Shown in pieces: positions 11,128 through 22,239 of a stretch of 64,000 nt of DNA. This DNA is from Ochotona curzoniae (taxonomy: Eukaryota > Chordata > Mammalia > Lagomorpha > Ochotonidae). Position numbers and translations under genes: made by a program. The notes beneath the pieces are model-generated. The model did not search any database and was not told where the DNA came from. It saw nothing but the letters and a program-made list of their open reading frames with translations. The stretch is taken from assembly GCF_017591425.1 (NCBI RefSeq), contig NW_024467101.1, positions 9,870,918-9,934,917 of the forward strand, read 5' to 3'. Numbering within the stretch: the first letter of the stretch is position 1; every line of letters starts with the position of its first letter.

Positions 11128-11428
11128 TAGCTGTCCCTCAGTGTCTGGGGGTGGGTTCCAGGACCCATCTCAGATACCAAACTCAGCGATGCTCAGATCC
11201 TTTATATAAAGTAGTGCGTAGAATCTGTCCACTTGATATCGTCCATGGATGGCTTGTAATACCTGATACCACGTAAATGCTATCAGACGGTTGTGATACT
11301 GTGGTATTAGGGAACCAGGACTAGAAAAGACAGTACCCACATTCAGGGCAGATGTGTGTCCTTCTGAACATTTGCTGTCTGTGCTTGCTTGAATCAATGG
11401 ACACCGGCAATCACTGGCCATGAAAGAC
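11128..11428 (+). mobile_element. Tigger-type (pogo-like) DNA transposon fossil
   Basis: Words recalled from the mammalian Tigger/MER group occur in order: GTCCCTCAGTGTCTGGGGGT, GGTTCCAGGACCC, GATGCTCAGATCCTTTATAT, TTGTAATACCTGATACCACG, TAAATGCTAT and GAATCAATGGACACCGG. The transposase part is absent, so this is a non-autonomous or internally deleted copy. Subfamily not assigned. Confidence 0.7.
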
Positions 11429-11436
11429 CAACTTCA

Positions 11437-11756
11437 TTGCAGGCCAGCACGGCATAGCAGATAGAGCCACCAAGTGCAGTATTGGCCTCACATATGGGTA
11501 TTGGTTCAAGTCCAAGTTGTTCCCCATGTGATCCAGCTCCTTGCTAATGTGCCTGGGAAAGCAGTAGATGATGAGCCAAGTGTTTGGGCCCCTGCACTCA
11601 CGTGGAAGACCTGGAAGAAGCTCCTGTCATCAGCCTTGCCCTTTCCTGCCATCGCAATCATCTGGAAAGCAAAGCAGGGGATGGAAGATCTTTGTCTCCA
11701 TAGCACTCCCTCTCTCTAATTCTGATTTTCAAACAGACACATTTTTTTAAAAAAAG
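11437..11756 (+). mobile_element. Lagomorph C-type SINE, full length
   Basis: GCACGGCATAGCAGATAGAG (head), GGTTCAAGTCCAAGTTG (B-box region), CCTGGGAAAGCAGTAGATGA, GGCCCCTGCACTCACGTGG, AAGAAGCTCCTG, GGGATGGAAGATC and an A/T-rich tail are present in order. It lies head-to-tail with the next SINE and directly follows the Tigger fossil. Confidence 0.9.
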
Positions 11757-12066
11757 ATGCCACCTGGAAAGCCTATTTATCATGCACAAGTACCTGCATT
11801 CAAGTTCTAGCTCCAGGCCCCAAGCATTTGCCTGCTGAAGGCACAATCTAATAGAGGCAGCAGATGATGGCTCAATACCTGGCCCTCTACCACCCATGAG
11901 GGAGACCCAGTTTAGCTTGACTTTCAGAACCCGGCTTTGACCTGGCCCAGTCCTGGTTGTTGGAGGTACCTGGAGAGCGAATCAGTGGATGGAAGATTCT
12001 CTCTTCTGTCTCTCAGTCACTCTGCATTTCAAACAAATAAAAATAATTAAAACATTTTTTCAAAAG
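11757..12066 (+). mobile_element. Lagomorph C-type SINE, tandem with the previous copy
   Basis: This copy has a shorter, decayed head, then GGCAGCAGATGATGGCTCAA, CCCATGAGGGAGACCC, TGGAGAGCGAATCAGTGGAT, GGAAGATTCTCTC and the tail TTTCAAACAAATAAAAATAA. It starts in the A-rich tail of the upstream SINE, a common target for later insertions. Confidence 0.8.
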
Positions 12067-13967
12067 AAAATGATCACTATGTCACTCAAAACGGAAACCC
12101 AAATGGTGCTTAGGTGTGAGATGGGAACAGTGTTTATCTCTCGTGAAAGGGGTTTGGAGTAAGGAGAAGGATGCCCAGCTCTTCTCAGTTTCCCAAGAGC
12201 ATATCCACCGCTCTCATAACTAAAGCACGTACAGATCTACAGACGAAGGGTACATGCTCTCACTGCTGAGTCTGAGCCTGTATGGAGGCTCCGCAGGCAT
12301 TTTTATCTGTTTCCTTGTGGTCTTGGTTCTCGTTCATGGACACGCACATTCTTGCACTAAAGTTGGAATTAGGCTCCATGAGGAACATCATGGCTTGTAC
12401 TTCCATGAGATGTCGTCTTCCTGATGGTTTTCCTACATCACTGACTGTCCCCTGTCCTGCACGGGGGGGGCCCTGGGATGTAGCAGGTGCCTGCCCTTTC
12501 CCTAACCCCATGTGTGTTGGGCTGAATGGACTAAGCAGACAGCCTAGTTCCCTCTTGCACCTTCTCCCATTGCAATCTTGCTCTGTGCTTCCCACCGGTG
12601 GGAGGTCAAGATGCATTTTCTGAATGAAAGAAATTGCCGGACGAGAAAACAAATGAATGCAAATATTCTTAAAGAGTTGCAGAAGCCTGGCTGCTATGAG
12701 GCTGTTTCCCCAGCGATGTTAGGGTCAGGAACAGGTCCAAGGATCTTGATTTGGTCATCCATCCTTCAAGTTCTGGACTCCTCTTCTCCCACCATGGAGC
12801 ACGTGGCAGCCAACATCTGATGAGACAAAATGTGCTCCAAATTCTAACTACCCGCACCCCCACCACCCCAACCACGTATACTGAACTGAACAGAATCTGG
12901 ATCTTACATCATCCTTCCTGTGTGTCTCTGGGTCCTGAGAGCCCTGGGTTGAGTCCAGAAGTCCATGTCTCAGGTCCCTGGGAAGACGAAATGAGGTCAA
13001 ACATCCAAGATGCTCAGCACGGGGCCTGGCATCGAGATGGGCATGACCGAAGTTGGCCATTAGCTAGAGACTCGCTGGGGACACTGGTGTGAAACATGTG
13101 CCTGGTAGAGAAGCCAACTCCTTGTCATCAGGCGTTTATCACCCCTGCATGTGTCTAGCTGGGAAATGCAATCACTCCAGTACCAGGGCCCCCCGTGAGT
13201 CTGCCTTGGCCGTCAACCTCCAAGCATTTCTTTCGTGCGTGTGTGTGCATGTGTGTGATTAAAAGGAGGCATAAGGCACTCCTGGCTGAATGTGTAAAGG
13301 TTAACCAGCTGGGTTGATGGTGGTTGAGACACTGTGTCAAGCCCTTGGACTGAGTGGCAAGGTGCAATGGAACAGAAAACTGGAAGACTTTGGGACTGGG
13401 ACCAGAAGTTTAACTCCGTGAATCCAGAGTAGTGAGAGTTCGCAGCTTCCCAACCCATACCTGGGTCTGTGCTGAAAGGACCCTGAACACTTGGTTTGTT
13501 AAAACCTCCACCACTCGCCCTTGAGCAAGTGGGTCACCATCCCCATTCCTGGAGGGGAACACAAGTTTGGTTTTTGAGTCCAACGTCTTCTAGCTGGTGG
13601 GTAACTGGGGTAGAGACTCTTGTAAGCATGGGAAGTGGAACATCAGATTCAGACTCAGCCCAAGTGCCATCCTAGCGTGCCTAAAGGCCAGGTTGCTGTC
13701 ACACGGAGCAAGTGACTCGAGGTGGGTCCCTAAGTGGTTGTGTTGGGGAAGGAGCTGTTTTTCCTTCATCTCTAGCTTCACTCATGCTACAGCAATAGAC
13801 TCAGGCTGACAACTGCCCGGTACGGAACCAAGCTGAGCATTTAGGAGAGGACAGCTGGCTTCGAGCTGGCTTCGAGAAGTAGATAATGAAGAAATGATTC
13901 CAACGAGTCCAGCTCCCATAAGAAGCATTGCAGTAGGAGCAGGGGGCGGATTCAGCCTCGGTCTCGA
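12067..13967. other. Gene-free stretch
   Basis: No supported gene. It contains a short TG-rich run at 13231-13256 and the exact 11-bp tandem GCTGGCTTCGA (twice, 13854-13875). Frames up to 130 codons occur on both strands without a recognisable domain. Confidence 0.55.
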
Positions 13968-14232
13968 AATTCCCCTGGCACCTGGTGCATTGTCCCAGCT
14001 GCCCCACTTCCCACCTAGCTCTCTGCTAATGCATCTTGGACACAAGTAGCAAAGGATGGCCCAAGTGCTTAGGCCCCTGCAGTCACGTGGGAGACCCAGA
14101 GAAAGCTCTTGGCTGCCAGTTTCAGATCAGTCCAGATATTTGGGGAACGAACCAGCAACCTGCTCAGTCTCTCTCTCTCTCTGTGTAACTCTGCCTTTCA
14201 AATACATAAACTAAATCTTTGAAAAATACCTC
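13968..14232 (+). mobile_element. Lagomorph C-type SINE
   Basis: The head is decayed. The body CCCCACTTCCCACCTAGCTC, GGATGGCCCAAGTGCTTAGG, CACGTGGGAGACCCAGAG, AACGAACCAGCAACC and the tail TTTCAAATACATAAACTAAA with TCTTTGAAAAA are clear. Confidence 0.8.
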
Positions 14233-14770
14233 TTTTGTAGGATTTATTTTCAAAGCATAGGAGGGAGAGAGAGATGGCTGTCCCCTCTCACACATGTTCA
14301 GTTACTTGTGTGCTCGCTAAGGATGCCTTTGGCCATGGGGAGGTGTAGAGGCGGCATGCGTGGGGGCAAGACATTGCCAACTGAGCAGAGCCAGCCTGTG
14401 CTTCAGCTTGATTCCACTCAGCCCGAGAAGCCTGCCCAGGCATCTCTGAGGATGCATCGGGCAGGCTGCTTAGCAGCAGCCAGATTTACCCAGCCACTGT
14501 TAAATGAGCATTTACACTCTGTCACTGGCGTCAGGAGCAGGGAAGGTTTGTCTGTAGATTCTCTGTCCTGCCGTGGCCACTGGACTGTCACACGTGGGGC
14601 TGCACAGGGTGGGGGTCTGGAGATGTGTTCACTCATTGGACAGAGGTCCCTGAGGGGCCACTGGGTTTTTTAGCCATCATGGGATACAGTGGTTCCTGTA
14701 CTACATCCCATTCTGAGAAGTCTTCAAAGTCTTCAGTGCAGACACTGTGAAGCTACAGGGAGCTTTACGG
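14233..14770. other. Gene-free stretch
   Basis: A short GATTTATTTTC plus GAGGGAGAGAGAGA piece at 14240-14272 may be the tail of a minus-strand SINE. The rest (14308-14673, open for 121 codons on plus) has no domain or codon signature. Confidence 0.5.
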
Positions 14771-15058
14771 TAAAGATGTGCTTGAAAGGCACAGTGACAG
14801 GGAGATAGAAGACAGAAAGAAGGAAAGAAAGAGAAAGAAAAGAAAGAAAATCTTCCTTCCACCTGTTTATTTCCAGATTGGCTGGAGTATCCTCTAGATT
14901 TCCCATGTGAGTGCAGAGGTCCGTGAGCCAGCCTCAGCTTCTCCTGCCAGCTATGTGTGAGCAGGAAGCTGGATTGGAAGCAGAGCCCTTGGGACTTGGA
15001 CCAGTGTCCATAGGGGATGCTGTTGTCACAGGTGGTAGCTTAATGTGCTATGCCATGG
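14771..15058 (-). mobile_element. Lagomorph C-type SINE with GAAA-rich tract
   Basis: TAAAGATGTGCTTGAAAGGC, a purine run (GAAAGAAAGAGAAAG, 14815-14850), TTCCCATGTGAGTGCAGAGG, AGCTGGATTGGAAGCAGAGC and GGTAGCTTAATGTGCTATGC are the minus-strand order of the family. The CT stretch of the element has expanded into a GAAA repeat. Confidence 0.75.
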
Positions 15059-15164
15059 CACCAACATCCCCCAACCCACCTCTCCACCTTGTGACTTGGC
15101 GGGACTCAGCTCAGCACAGTCTCCACCATGAAGCAAAGAACCACCAAGGTACCAAAGCTGTATC

Positions 15165-15503
15165 GGGGGTCCTGCGCGGTGGCCCAGTGGCTAAAGGCCT
15201 CACCTTGAACACGCCAGGACCTCATACGGCCTCTGATTCTAATCCCAGCGGCCCTGCTTCCCATCTAGCTTCCTGCTTGTGGCCTGGGAAAGCAGTCGAG
15301 GACGACCCAAAGCCTTGGGGTCCTGCATAAGCACGGTAGACCCAGAGGAAGTTCCTGACTCCTGGCTTTGGATTGGCACAACACCAGCCGTTGTGGCCAC
15401 TTGGGGAGTGAATCATCGGATGGAAGATCTTCCTCTCTTTCTCTCCTTTTCTCTGTATATCTGACTTTGCAATAAAAATAAATAACTTTTTTTTTTGTAA
15501 AAA
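15165..15503 (+). mobile_element. Younger pika-type C SINE, full length
   Basis: It begins with the head GGGGTCCTGCGCGGTGGCCC and keeps AAAGCAGTCGAGGACGACCC, AAAGCCTTGGGGTCCTGC, GTGAATCATCGGATGGAAGA, TCTGACTTTGCAATAAAAAT and a T-rich end. Lower divergence and this diagnostic set mark the variant I associate with Ochotona. AAAGCTGT before and AAAGCTCTGT after suggest an imperfect target-site duplication. Confidence 0.9.
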
Positions 15504-16720
15504 GCTCTGTCGGAACCCTTACTTCTAAGAGCAGTACCCGGGGACATGATACTAGGTTTCTTCCAAGGGATTGTAAAGAGAGAGACGTAAGCATAGAAAG
15601 AGGGTCCTTTGAGGTCTGTGTGTGGCTCTGAATCTGAGAAACAGTGTGACTGCTTCCACTTTGCAAGAGCAGGAGGTATGTGCAAGGGTCTGGGTGGCCA
15701 CGAGCTTGTGGGGCTCAGCCCCAGGAGTCCTGGCAGCCAGGGGAACAGGCACCTCCAAGAGGAGCATACAGAGGGGACAAGCACAGCCACAGGGCTCATG
15801 CAGTGCAGAGCCCGTAGCAAGGTAGGGTAGAGCCAGAGCCTGAGACCCAGTGCTCCCCAGTGGCCCATCCTTGGCTGCTGGAAACCCTGGCAGCTCTAAA
15901 CAGAGCTCTTGGGAGGGTGAAGAGGACTGCTGTGCCCATGTCACAGACGGGGAAAGTGAGTCACTGTGGAATTAGAAGGTGGGAAGTCAGAGACCGGAAG
16001 TTTTCTTCCCAAGCACGACTCCTGGGTTGTCCACAGGCTTCTGCTTGCAGTGTCTGGGGCTGTTATTCATTTCTGAGTTATTTTTCCAACCCTCCAGTTC
16101 CCCTGATGTTGTGAGTGAATCATTGCTTCTTCCAGGAGCCCCTGCTCAGTCGCCTCACCACCTGCCTGAACCATGGGGTCATTGTCTACCCCAGCAGAGG
16201 ACAGGAAGGGGCATGTCACATCTCCCTCAGGGCCCTGGACACCTAATCCACCACCCTGTGGTTTTTTTTTTTTAGTCATTACCAACTGCTTTGTTAGGAA
16301 GTCAGCCGGGCCGCATCGCCTGGTGTTTGTATTCCAGGCAGTGCCAGGGAAGCAGGCATCACAGGACGGCTGGGTGCACAGATCCTGGCTGCTGGGACAC
16401 GGGGGATGGGGGGAAAGGAGGGGAGTTGCTGGGAATCAGACCTGGACATTCCGTTGTCGGGCCGTGCCCATCCATCACCCTTGTGGAGTCAGTAGGGAGC
16501 ACTCCCACATTCCTGAAGGATGAGTCACAGGGGACAGCGGGGAGACTGTCTGGGGTGGGGGACGGGGGGTGCACGTAGTGACAGCCCCTGCCTGGTGCAG
16601 GCTTTGGCCGGTGGTCGCCATCCTTGCCTAGAGCCACTCAGCTGCACCCCGCTCCCCGCCCCTGTTGATTGCAAGAGGGGGCTTGCCCAGGGTGACTTGA
16701 CTTCAGGGGGAACTTGTCAG
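15504..16720. other. Gene-free stretch
   Basis: GC-rich unclassified sequence. CATGTCACAGACGGGGAAAG at 15937 has a MIR-like core, and there is a T-run at 16262-16273. Frames reach 151 codons on the minus strand but overlap the SINE on the left and have no domain. Confidence 0.5.
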
Positions 16721-16965
16721 GTGTGAGTGTGTGAATGTGACGGTGTGCGCACATATGAATGTGTATATGTGTGAGTGAGTGTCGTTGTGTATGTGTGAGT
16801 GACAGTGCATATGAGGGTGTGTGAATATGTGTGTGTCACTGTGTGTATGTGTGAGCATATGTGAATGCGAGTATATTTGTGTGTGTATGTGTGAGTGTGA
16901 CAGTATGTGCATTGGTATGTATATGTGTGACTGTGACAGTGTGTGACTGTGTGAATAGGGAAGTG
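16721..16965. repeat. Degenerate TG-rich microsatellite
   Basis: About 245 bp of TGTG/TGAATG/TGAGTG variants occur, including GTGTGAGTGTGTGAATGTGA. It is an old TG repeat broken by many substitutions, with frames in every phase. Confidence 0.85.
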
Positions 16966-17499
16966 ACTTGTGTGTATAAGGGACTATCAGGTCATTTCTT
17001 CCTATTGTCCCAACCCAGTGTTCCCTTACCACAGGAAGTACATACAAAGAAGTCCTTGGTTTCCCCGTCTCAAGGGCTATTTTCCTGTTAGCGAAAACAC
17101 AGTGCTAATACCTTCTGCTCCAATTTCCCAGGCATCCCTGAGTGCCAGTTGGTGTTACAGGCAACCCGTTCTGTGAAGGCAGAGTGAGCACATGACCCAT
17201 GTCAGCAAGGAAGGAGGGCAGGAGACCCTGGGCCAGCACCCTCTGCTGTTCCGTGTGCACCTGCCCTTCTTATGTCTCCTCCCTCCGTCGTTTCTCAGGT
17301 GAAGCCATTGAGCCTGCAAAGATGTCCGATGGGCTCTTGGCTGGGATGGTGGTGGCAGCGTTGCGCCGTCGGGAGGAGCCGTGAGAAATGCTGATGTGAG
17401 CACAAGGAGGGAAAGTTGAGAGATTACTGAGCGTTCCAGCTGACACGGCCCCCTAGGTTATCTGTGCCTTTCCCTGACTTTGAGACATTGCGTAAGACT
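16966..17499. other. Gene-free stretch with one exon-like segment
   Basis: At 17299-17384 a pyrimidine-rich acceptor-like sequence ending TTTCTCAG precedes a short open frame with retained CpGs that stops at TGA 17382-17384. There is no partner exon and no donor, so no gene is called. Confidence 0.4.
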
Positions 17500-17645
17500 C
17501 CAGGTTTCTTTTTTCTAAAAAAAACCTGATTGTAATACAAATGACTCAGGCCATGGAAATGCAAATGAACTTTGTCTAGTGGACCGCGATTGATTATTGC
17601 CTTCAAGGTATTGACCAGTTGTGCAGCTACTTGTAAATTCATCCC
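17500..17645. promoter_or_regulatory. Candidate conserved noncoding element with octamer
   Basis: The repeat-free AT-rich block contains ATGCAAAT at 17559-17566 (perfect POU octamer), CTTTGT just after it (SOX/TCF-like), TGACTCAG at 17542 (AP-1-like) and GATTGATTATTG at 17588-17599 (homeodomain/PBX-like). The close octamer and SOX-like words are typical of developmental enhancers. Function is inferred. Confidence 0.45.
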
Positions 17646-17648
17646 AGT

Positions 17649-17689
<41 letters not shown>
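17649..17689. repeat. (TG)n microsatellite
   Basis: About 20 uninterrupted TG units lie directly beside the candidate element on its left. Confidence 0.95.
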
Positions 17690-18399
17690 TGTATGCCTTT
17701 CTGTAGGGATCCACCTCTTCTGTCTCCCTCGGCCCCTCTGAGCAGGTGCTCAGACCTTTTGTGGTCATCTGTGGGTGGGACAGGTGAATTTGACAGTCCA
17801 GGATAGCTCCTCCTGGAGCCAGAGGACTCCAACCTTAGGCACAATGGGAGCATCTGTGCCCAGTTTCTTTGCCCTGGGAATGGGGCACACCTGTCAGCAT
17901 CTCTGGCTGTGACCCGGACACTGCTGCTCATGCATGAGGAAGGGTGCATGGACTGGGCAGTTGCCAGCTCCCGCAGTGTTCATACCCTAGGCCCCTTTAT
18001 TCCTCCAGTGCTTGCATAGTCCCCACTGGGGCAAAGCACTGGCTTCCTGCAGCAATCGCCTACCCAGCTCACCCTGTTCCAAGGCTGCCTTTTGCAGCTC
18101 CTTCCCTCTCCTCTCCAGGGATGTCTCCTAAGCAGACCTTCCAAACAAACTTTCTGCCATGGATCTTTGCTCTCCGGACCTGTGTCCAAGGAGCTTTAGT
18201 TGATGTGAGGCCATTGGGACAGAGGGCGCTTACAGACGGATGGGTGAGTCCTTTCTTCTGAAATGACCCACCCACATTTGGATGGATGGGTCCGTGGCTT
18301 TGTTCTGAAATAATCTCCTTGCCTTGACCACAGTAGACTTCTTCCTACCAAGGTATAGAGTGGCATATGGCAACCCTGTGCCCCAAACCTCCGTTGCCA
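17690..18399. other. Gene-free stretch
   Basis: No repeat family or gene recognised. The minus-strand frame of 144 codons starting near 17949 is an artefact extending through the TG repeat as a histidine-threonine run. Confidence 0.5.
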
Positions 18400-18612
18400 G
18401 CCTGAATGTGAAGGTGCCTCTGTGTCCCCTACCAGAGAGCCTGGGTTTGGATCTAGGTTGTGACTTCTGACTCCAGCTTTCTGTGACCATGGACCCTGGA
18501 GGGTTGCTCATGTGGGAGACCTGGATTGAGTGCCCAGCTCCTGGCTTCTGCCCAGCCCAGTCTTGGTCTAGCTGTTGTTGGAGCTTCTTGGGAGGCGAAC
18601 CAGCTAATGGTG
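18400..18612 (+). mobile_element. Decayed C-type SINE, partial
   Basis: GGGTTTGGATCTAGGTTGTG, CATGTGGGAGACCTGGATTG, GAGTGCCCAGCTCCTGGC and GAGGCGAACCAGCTAATGG follow the body order of the family. The head and tail are lost or too diverged. Confidence 0.55.
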
Positions 18613-19655
18613 ACTCCCCCCATCCCCACCAAGGGAAGAAAAGGCGGCCAAAGACAAAACGACAGGGCTTCAGAAACTTCATGTAAAAGGCCCATAATGA
18701 GAAAAACGATGCATGGATTTAAAAAACAGATTGCGCAGAACAAATCTAGCTCTTAGTTCTGTTTCCTAGCCACATTGGTGGTTTTTTCACACACGTGCCT
18801 CTGGGCTAACATCACAGCTTTATTCACCATGCAGAGGGTCTGCTCAAGGACTGCCATTTGCTGAGCTATTGGATCGAGACTTGAGTCTCATTCAAGGCCT
18901 CCCAGACTTGGCTTCAGTCCATCTCTCTAGTCTCTTAGATGGAATATTTGCTAGGTTCCCACTAGGTACATTCATAAGTTAATATCCACTCTGATAAGGG
19001 GAGAGGCCCCATCTCTCCTTCCGAAGGAAAACCAACAGCTACTCTACAAAGCAATCGGACTGATATGCAGATCAGGGAGTTTGGGCCCAGACTCAACCAC
19101 AAGGAGCAACCCAGATGCAGAGGGTGAAGGCTCTGTCATTTGTTCTCTTCTTCCTATTTGGAATCCAGGGAAATAAGGGCACACTGTAGCAGATACTGCC
19201 TGCACACTCCATCTTCCCTTGGCTGGCTGGCTGGCGTGCATTGAGCCCCAGCAAGGACACATGGTTGGAAAGCACCAGGACCATTTGCCTTCAGAGCCTC
19301 CCTGACTCTCATGTCCCATGACGTCGGGCAGACCCTGGCCAAGCAGCCAGAAGCACAACCTCTACTCAAAACTCATTTCCCATCCACTGGCAGGCCTGTC
19401 AGCTGGCACCTGCCATGCAGTGCCTCTTGTTGTTGCCTGGAGCCCACGAGATGAGGTGGTTTCCCAGTCTGAAACTTCCATCCGCCTGTGTGTATTCTGC
19501 AAGCACCCGACAGCTGCCAGGAGCCGGGCTGCCAACTCTGGCGGCTGGAGATGTGCCACTCTGCCACTCGCCCCATCCCAGAGTCCCTCCTGCTCTTTCA
19601 TTCTGGGAAGCCTTTATGTGTTTCTTCCTTCTTCCAGAGGTCTGGTTGGATTGTA
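18613..19655. other. Gene-free stretch
   Basis: Unclassified sequence with no splice-compatible open frame. A 12-bp GGCTGGCTGGCT run lies near 19219. Confidence 0.5.
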
Positions 19656-19706
19656 GCAAAAACAAAACAAAACAAAACAACAACAACAACAAAAATAGAG
19701 CGAGAG

Positions 19707-19750
<44 letters not shown>
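19656..19750. repeat. Compound (AAAAC)n/(CAA)n/(GA)n microsatellite
   Basis: AAAACAAAACAAAAC, then CAACAACAACAAC, then about 25 GA units with some CGAGAG variants. The G/A-only right half is a homopurine tract. Confidence 0.95.
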
Positions 19751-19752
<2 letters not shown>

Positions 19753-19808
19753 CGCACACACTGGATGCAATATCTAGGATGTTAGGAGAGACTGTAAAAA
19801 TCTTACTT

Positions 19809-20147
19809 TGAGGGACTGGTTCCTTGGCACAGCCTCTACCTCCTGCACTGGCATCCCATATGGGTGCCAGTTTAAGTCCTAGTTGCTCCACTTCTGACCC
19901 AACTCCCTGTTAACGCACCTGGGAAAGCAGTGGAGATGGTGCAGTCCTTGGGCCCTTGCACCCAGTGACCCAGAAGAAGCGCCTGGTTTCTAGTTTCAGA
20001 CCGGCCCAGCTCTGGCTACTATGACCATCTGGAGAGTGAACCAGCAGATGGAAGATCTCTTGCTCTCTCTGTCAAGCTCTCTCTCTTCCTCCCCTCCTCC
20101 CTGCCTCTGTAACTCTGCATTTCAAATAACATAAATAAATCCTTAGT
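19809..20147 (+). mobile_element. Lagomorph C-type SINE, full length
   Basis: ACTGGTTCCTTGGCACAGCC (head), GCATCCCATATGGGTGCCAG, CCTGGGAAAGCAGTGGAGAT, AGAGTGAACCAGCAGATGGA, AGATCTCTTGCTCTC, a CT-rich stretch and TTTCAAATAACATAAATAAA are all present. Confidence 0.9.
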
Positions 20148-21544
20148 GGGGTGGGGGGGTGGAGGAGACTTTGCTTTGAATTCTAGTCCCATTTTTTTAT
20201 TTTTAAAACTCATTTACAAACATGTTGCCTTGTGGTACTGCAGATCATGATCTGACCAATGACTGGGTTTCCCCCAGAGGGACGGATCTAGGAGGTTGGA
20301 CCCAAGGGGGCAGGTCTATAGGGGTGAGTCTGGACTGTGAATCCACAGGTTGGGAAGCTCCGTGACCCTGGCTTAGTGCCTTCCCTTCTCTGAGTTCCCA
20401 TTTCCCCTCCTCTTCTCTCCAACCAGGTCATTGTTGGAAAGACACATCCTCTTCCCATCTACCAAGTAGTTTGGATCAGGACCTTGCTTTTACTAAGCAA
20501 TTTCTGCAACCTGCAATGCGGGGTTCCTCTCACCCCACCCACTCACACCTGTCTGTGCCATGTTGCTCACCACGCAGCTTCCTGCTCTATCTCCACTTCC
20601 TCCATCACAGGAATTGACACCCCTACTCCAGAAAGCCAGATGGGAGATGCCTAAGGCTCTGTGAGGTTCACGATCTTACCGCCAAGGTCAGCTGGGTCAT
20701 CTTGATGCAAGACCTCACCTGTATGGATGGGCATGGCTGTGTTCCCAGAATGCTCTGCTGCTGGGTTTGACCATCGCATCATTTCCACCTGGCAGGGAGC
20801 ATCATTTTAACATCACTTCAGTGAGCTGTGCTGAGCAGGCACTGGGCAGGACCTGGCCTGCCGTCAGCACTTCTATAACCTTGCATCAGGGAGCTCTTTA
20901 GTGGCTATCCTCTGCTCTTCCACCTAGGCTACACAGGGGGCATTTTATTGCAGTTTTTGCCCTGTCCTGGACTTAAGTTGTCCTAACTTCTGTAAGGGAT
21001 GGGGCTGTTACCTTTAGCTGTTGCTTCCACTAGTGTTTATAAGCTCTTGGAGAAGGCAAGGCATTGGTTGCATTCACCACTTTATACCTAGCCCCCAGCT
21101 GCAGGTGTTCTACTGCTCGCTGTGAGACAAGCCCATGTTTGGGCAAATGGAGGCCTTCTAGAACTCTCTGCAGTGGATGTGCCAATAAAGCCCATTTTAT
21201 GAATGTGGACCCCGAGGCTCAGATGGGGACTGTGCTTCAGGTCTCACAGCTGCAGAAATAAGCCCCAGGAAAGAGAATGAAAGGGACCCTGAGCTAAGTG
21301 TGCAGTGCCTGGATGCCACACAGATTTGGGGGACTCAGAGTGCATGGTACCTACTGTGTGCAGGGAGCAGCTGACGCCAGACAGGCCTCTGGCTTGGGAT
21401 GTAGCCTGTGAGGTCCAGAACATGGGGCATGCAATGGCCAAGACAGACATGAAGCCTCCATAGGTAGGGGTCAGCTGCGGGGTCCCCAGACTGAAACAGC
21501 TGTGTACACATAATAGGATGTTTAAAGACCAAACAACACACATG
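20148..21544. other. Gene-free stretch with MIR and L2-like remnants
   Basis: 20335-20410 (GGGAAGCTCCGTGACCCTGG, CTTCCCTTCTCTGAG) and 21180-21262 (CCCATTTTATGAATGTGGAC, GAGGCTCAGATGGG, GTCTCACAGCTG) have MIR order. 21044-21105 (AGCTCTTGGAGAAGGCAAGG) resembles an L2 3' end. No gene. Confidence 0.5.
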
Positions 21545-21790
21545 CACCCCACTCTAGGGCCAAATGCTGCCGCCTGCATCTCCAGTTCCCGTATGTAATT
21601 CCTTCCATGTTCGGGGTTACATCTCAGAAATTGCAACCTGCAAATCAGCTTAGAAAATAAACTCATTCAATTAATAACAAAGATAGGCAAAGAGCAATGA
21701 CACTTGTCCCCTGCCAGCGGCAGCCAGCGCAGAATCTGCTGAGTCATCACAATAACGGATGAGTCATCATCCAGAGATCTCCCCGCCCCC
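21545..21790. promoter_or_regulatory. Candidate conserved noncoding element with paired AP-1/MARE sites
   Basis: GAGTCATCA occurs twice exactly 20 bp apart (21741-21749 and 21761-21769). The first sits in TGCTGAGTCATCA (MARE/NF-E2-like) and the second in ATGAGTCATCAT. Upstream are CATTCAATTAATAACAAAG (homeodomain plus SOX-like) and GCAAATCAGC. The block is repeat-free. An enhancer bound by AP-1 or MAF/CNC factors is inferred, not shown. Confidence 0.5.
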
Positions 21791-21796
21791 TCCCCT

Positions 21797-21808
21797 CCCC
21801 CCCCCCCA
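21797..21808. repeat. Poly-C tract
   Basis: A run of C residues with flanking C-rich sequence borders the AP-1 block on its right. Confidence 0.8.
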
Positions 21809-22239
21809 GACAGGAGGGAAGGGTCTGGCTGTAAGTACAGGAGACAGGATGGGCCAGACAAGGCCTAGAAGCTGACGGCTGGGGGCAATTTGTCTCACTG
21901 AGCTCAATTGCTGCATGGGATGGAGAAAGACAGGGTAAGGCCAACTCCAGGTGAGACGGGGTACAGCCTGCCACGCCCGACCTGAAATGTTGGGTGCCCT
22001 GGAGGTGCCAGCCACGGGTCATCAGCCCTCCTTGCTCTAAGTGGCTCGCGATAGTGTTTGTTTCCCAGCTGTGTTCACAGGCCCCTGGGGGCTCCTTCCC
22101 CTTAAACAGGCCCAGATGGTAGGAGGTTGTCCAGGCGGGGTGGGGCGGGGTCGGGGAGGGACCTCAGGAGCAAGAGCTGTTGTTGGCTTCTCTGCAGAGC
22201 CCACTGGCCGGGTTCCACAGCCCCCTCGGCAGAGCCAGC

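Noticed and set aside
11440..11530. tRNA gene suggested by A/B-box-like words in SINE heads
   Set aside because: The B-box region occurs within a dispersed SINE body, and no cloverleaf with paired acceptor stem is present; the same applies to the other SINE heads.
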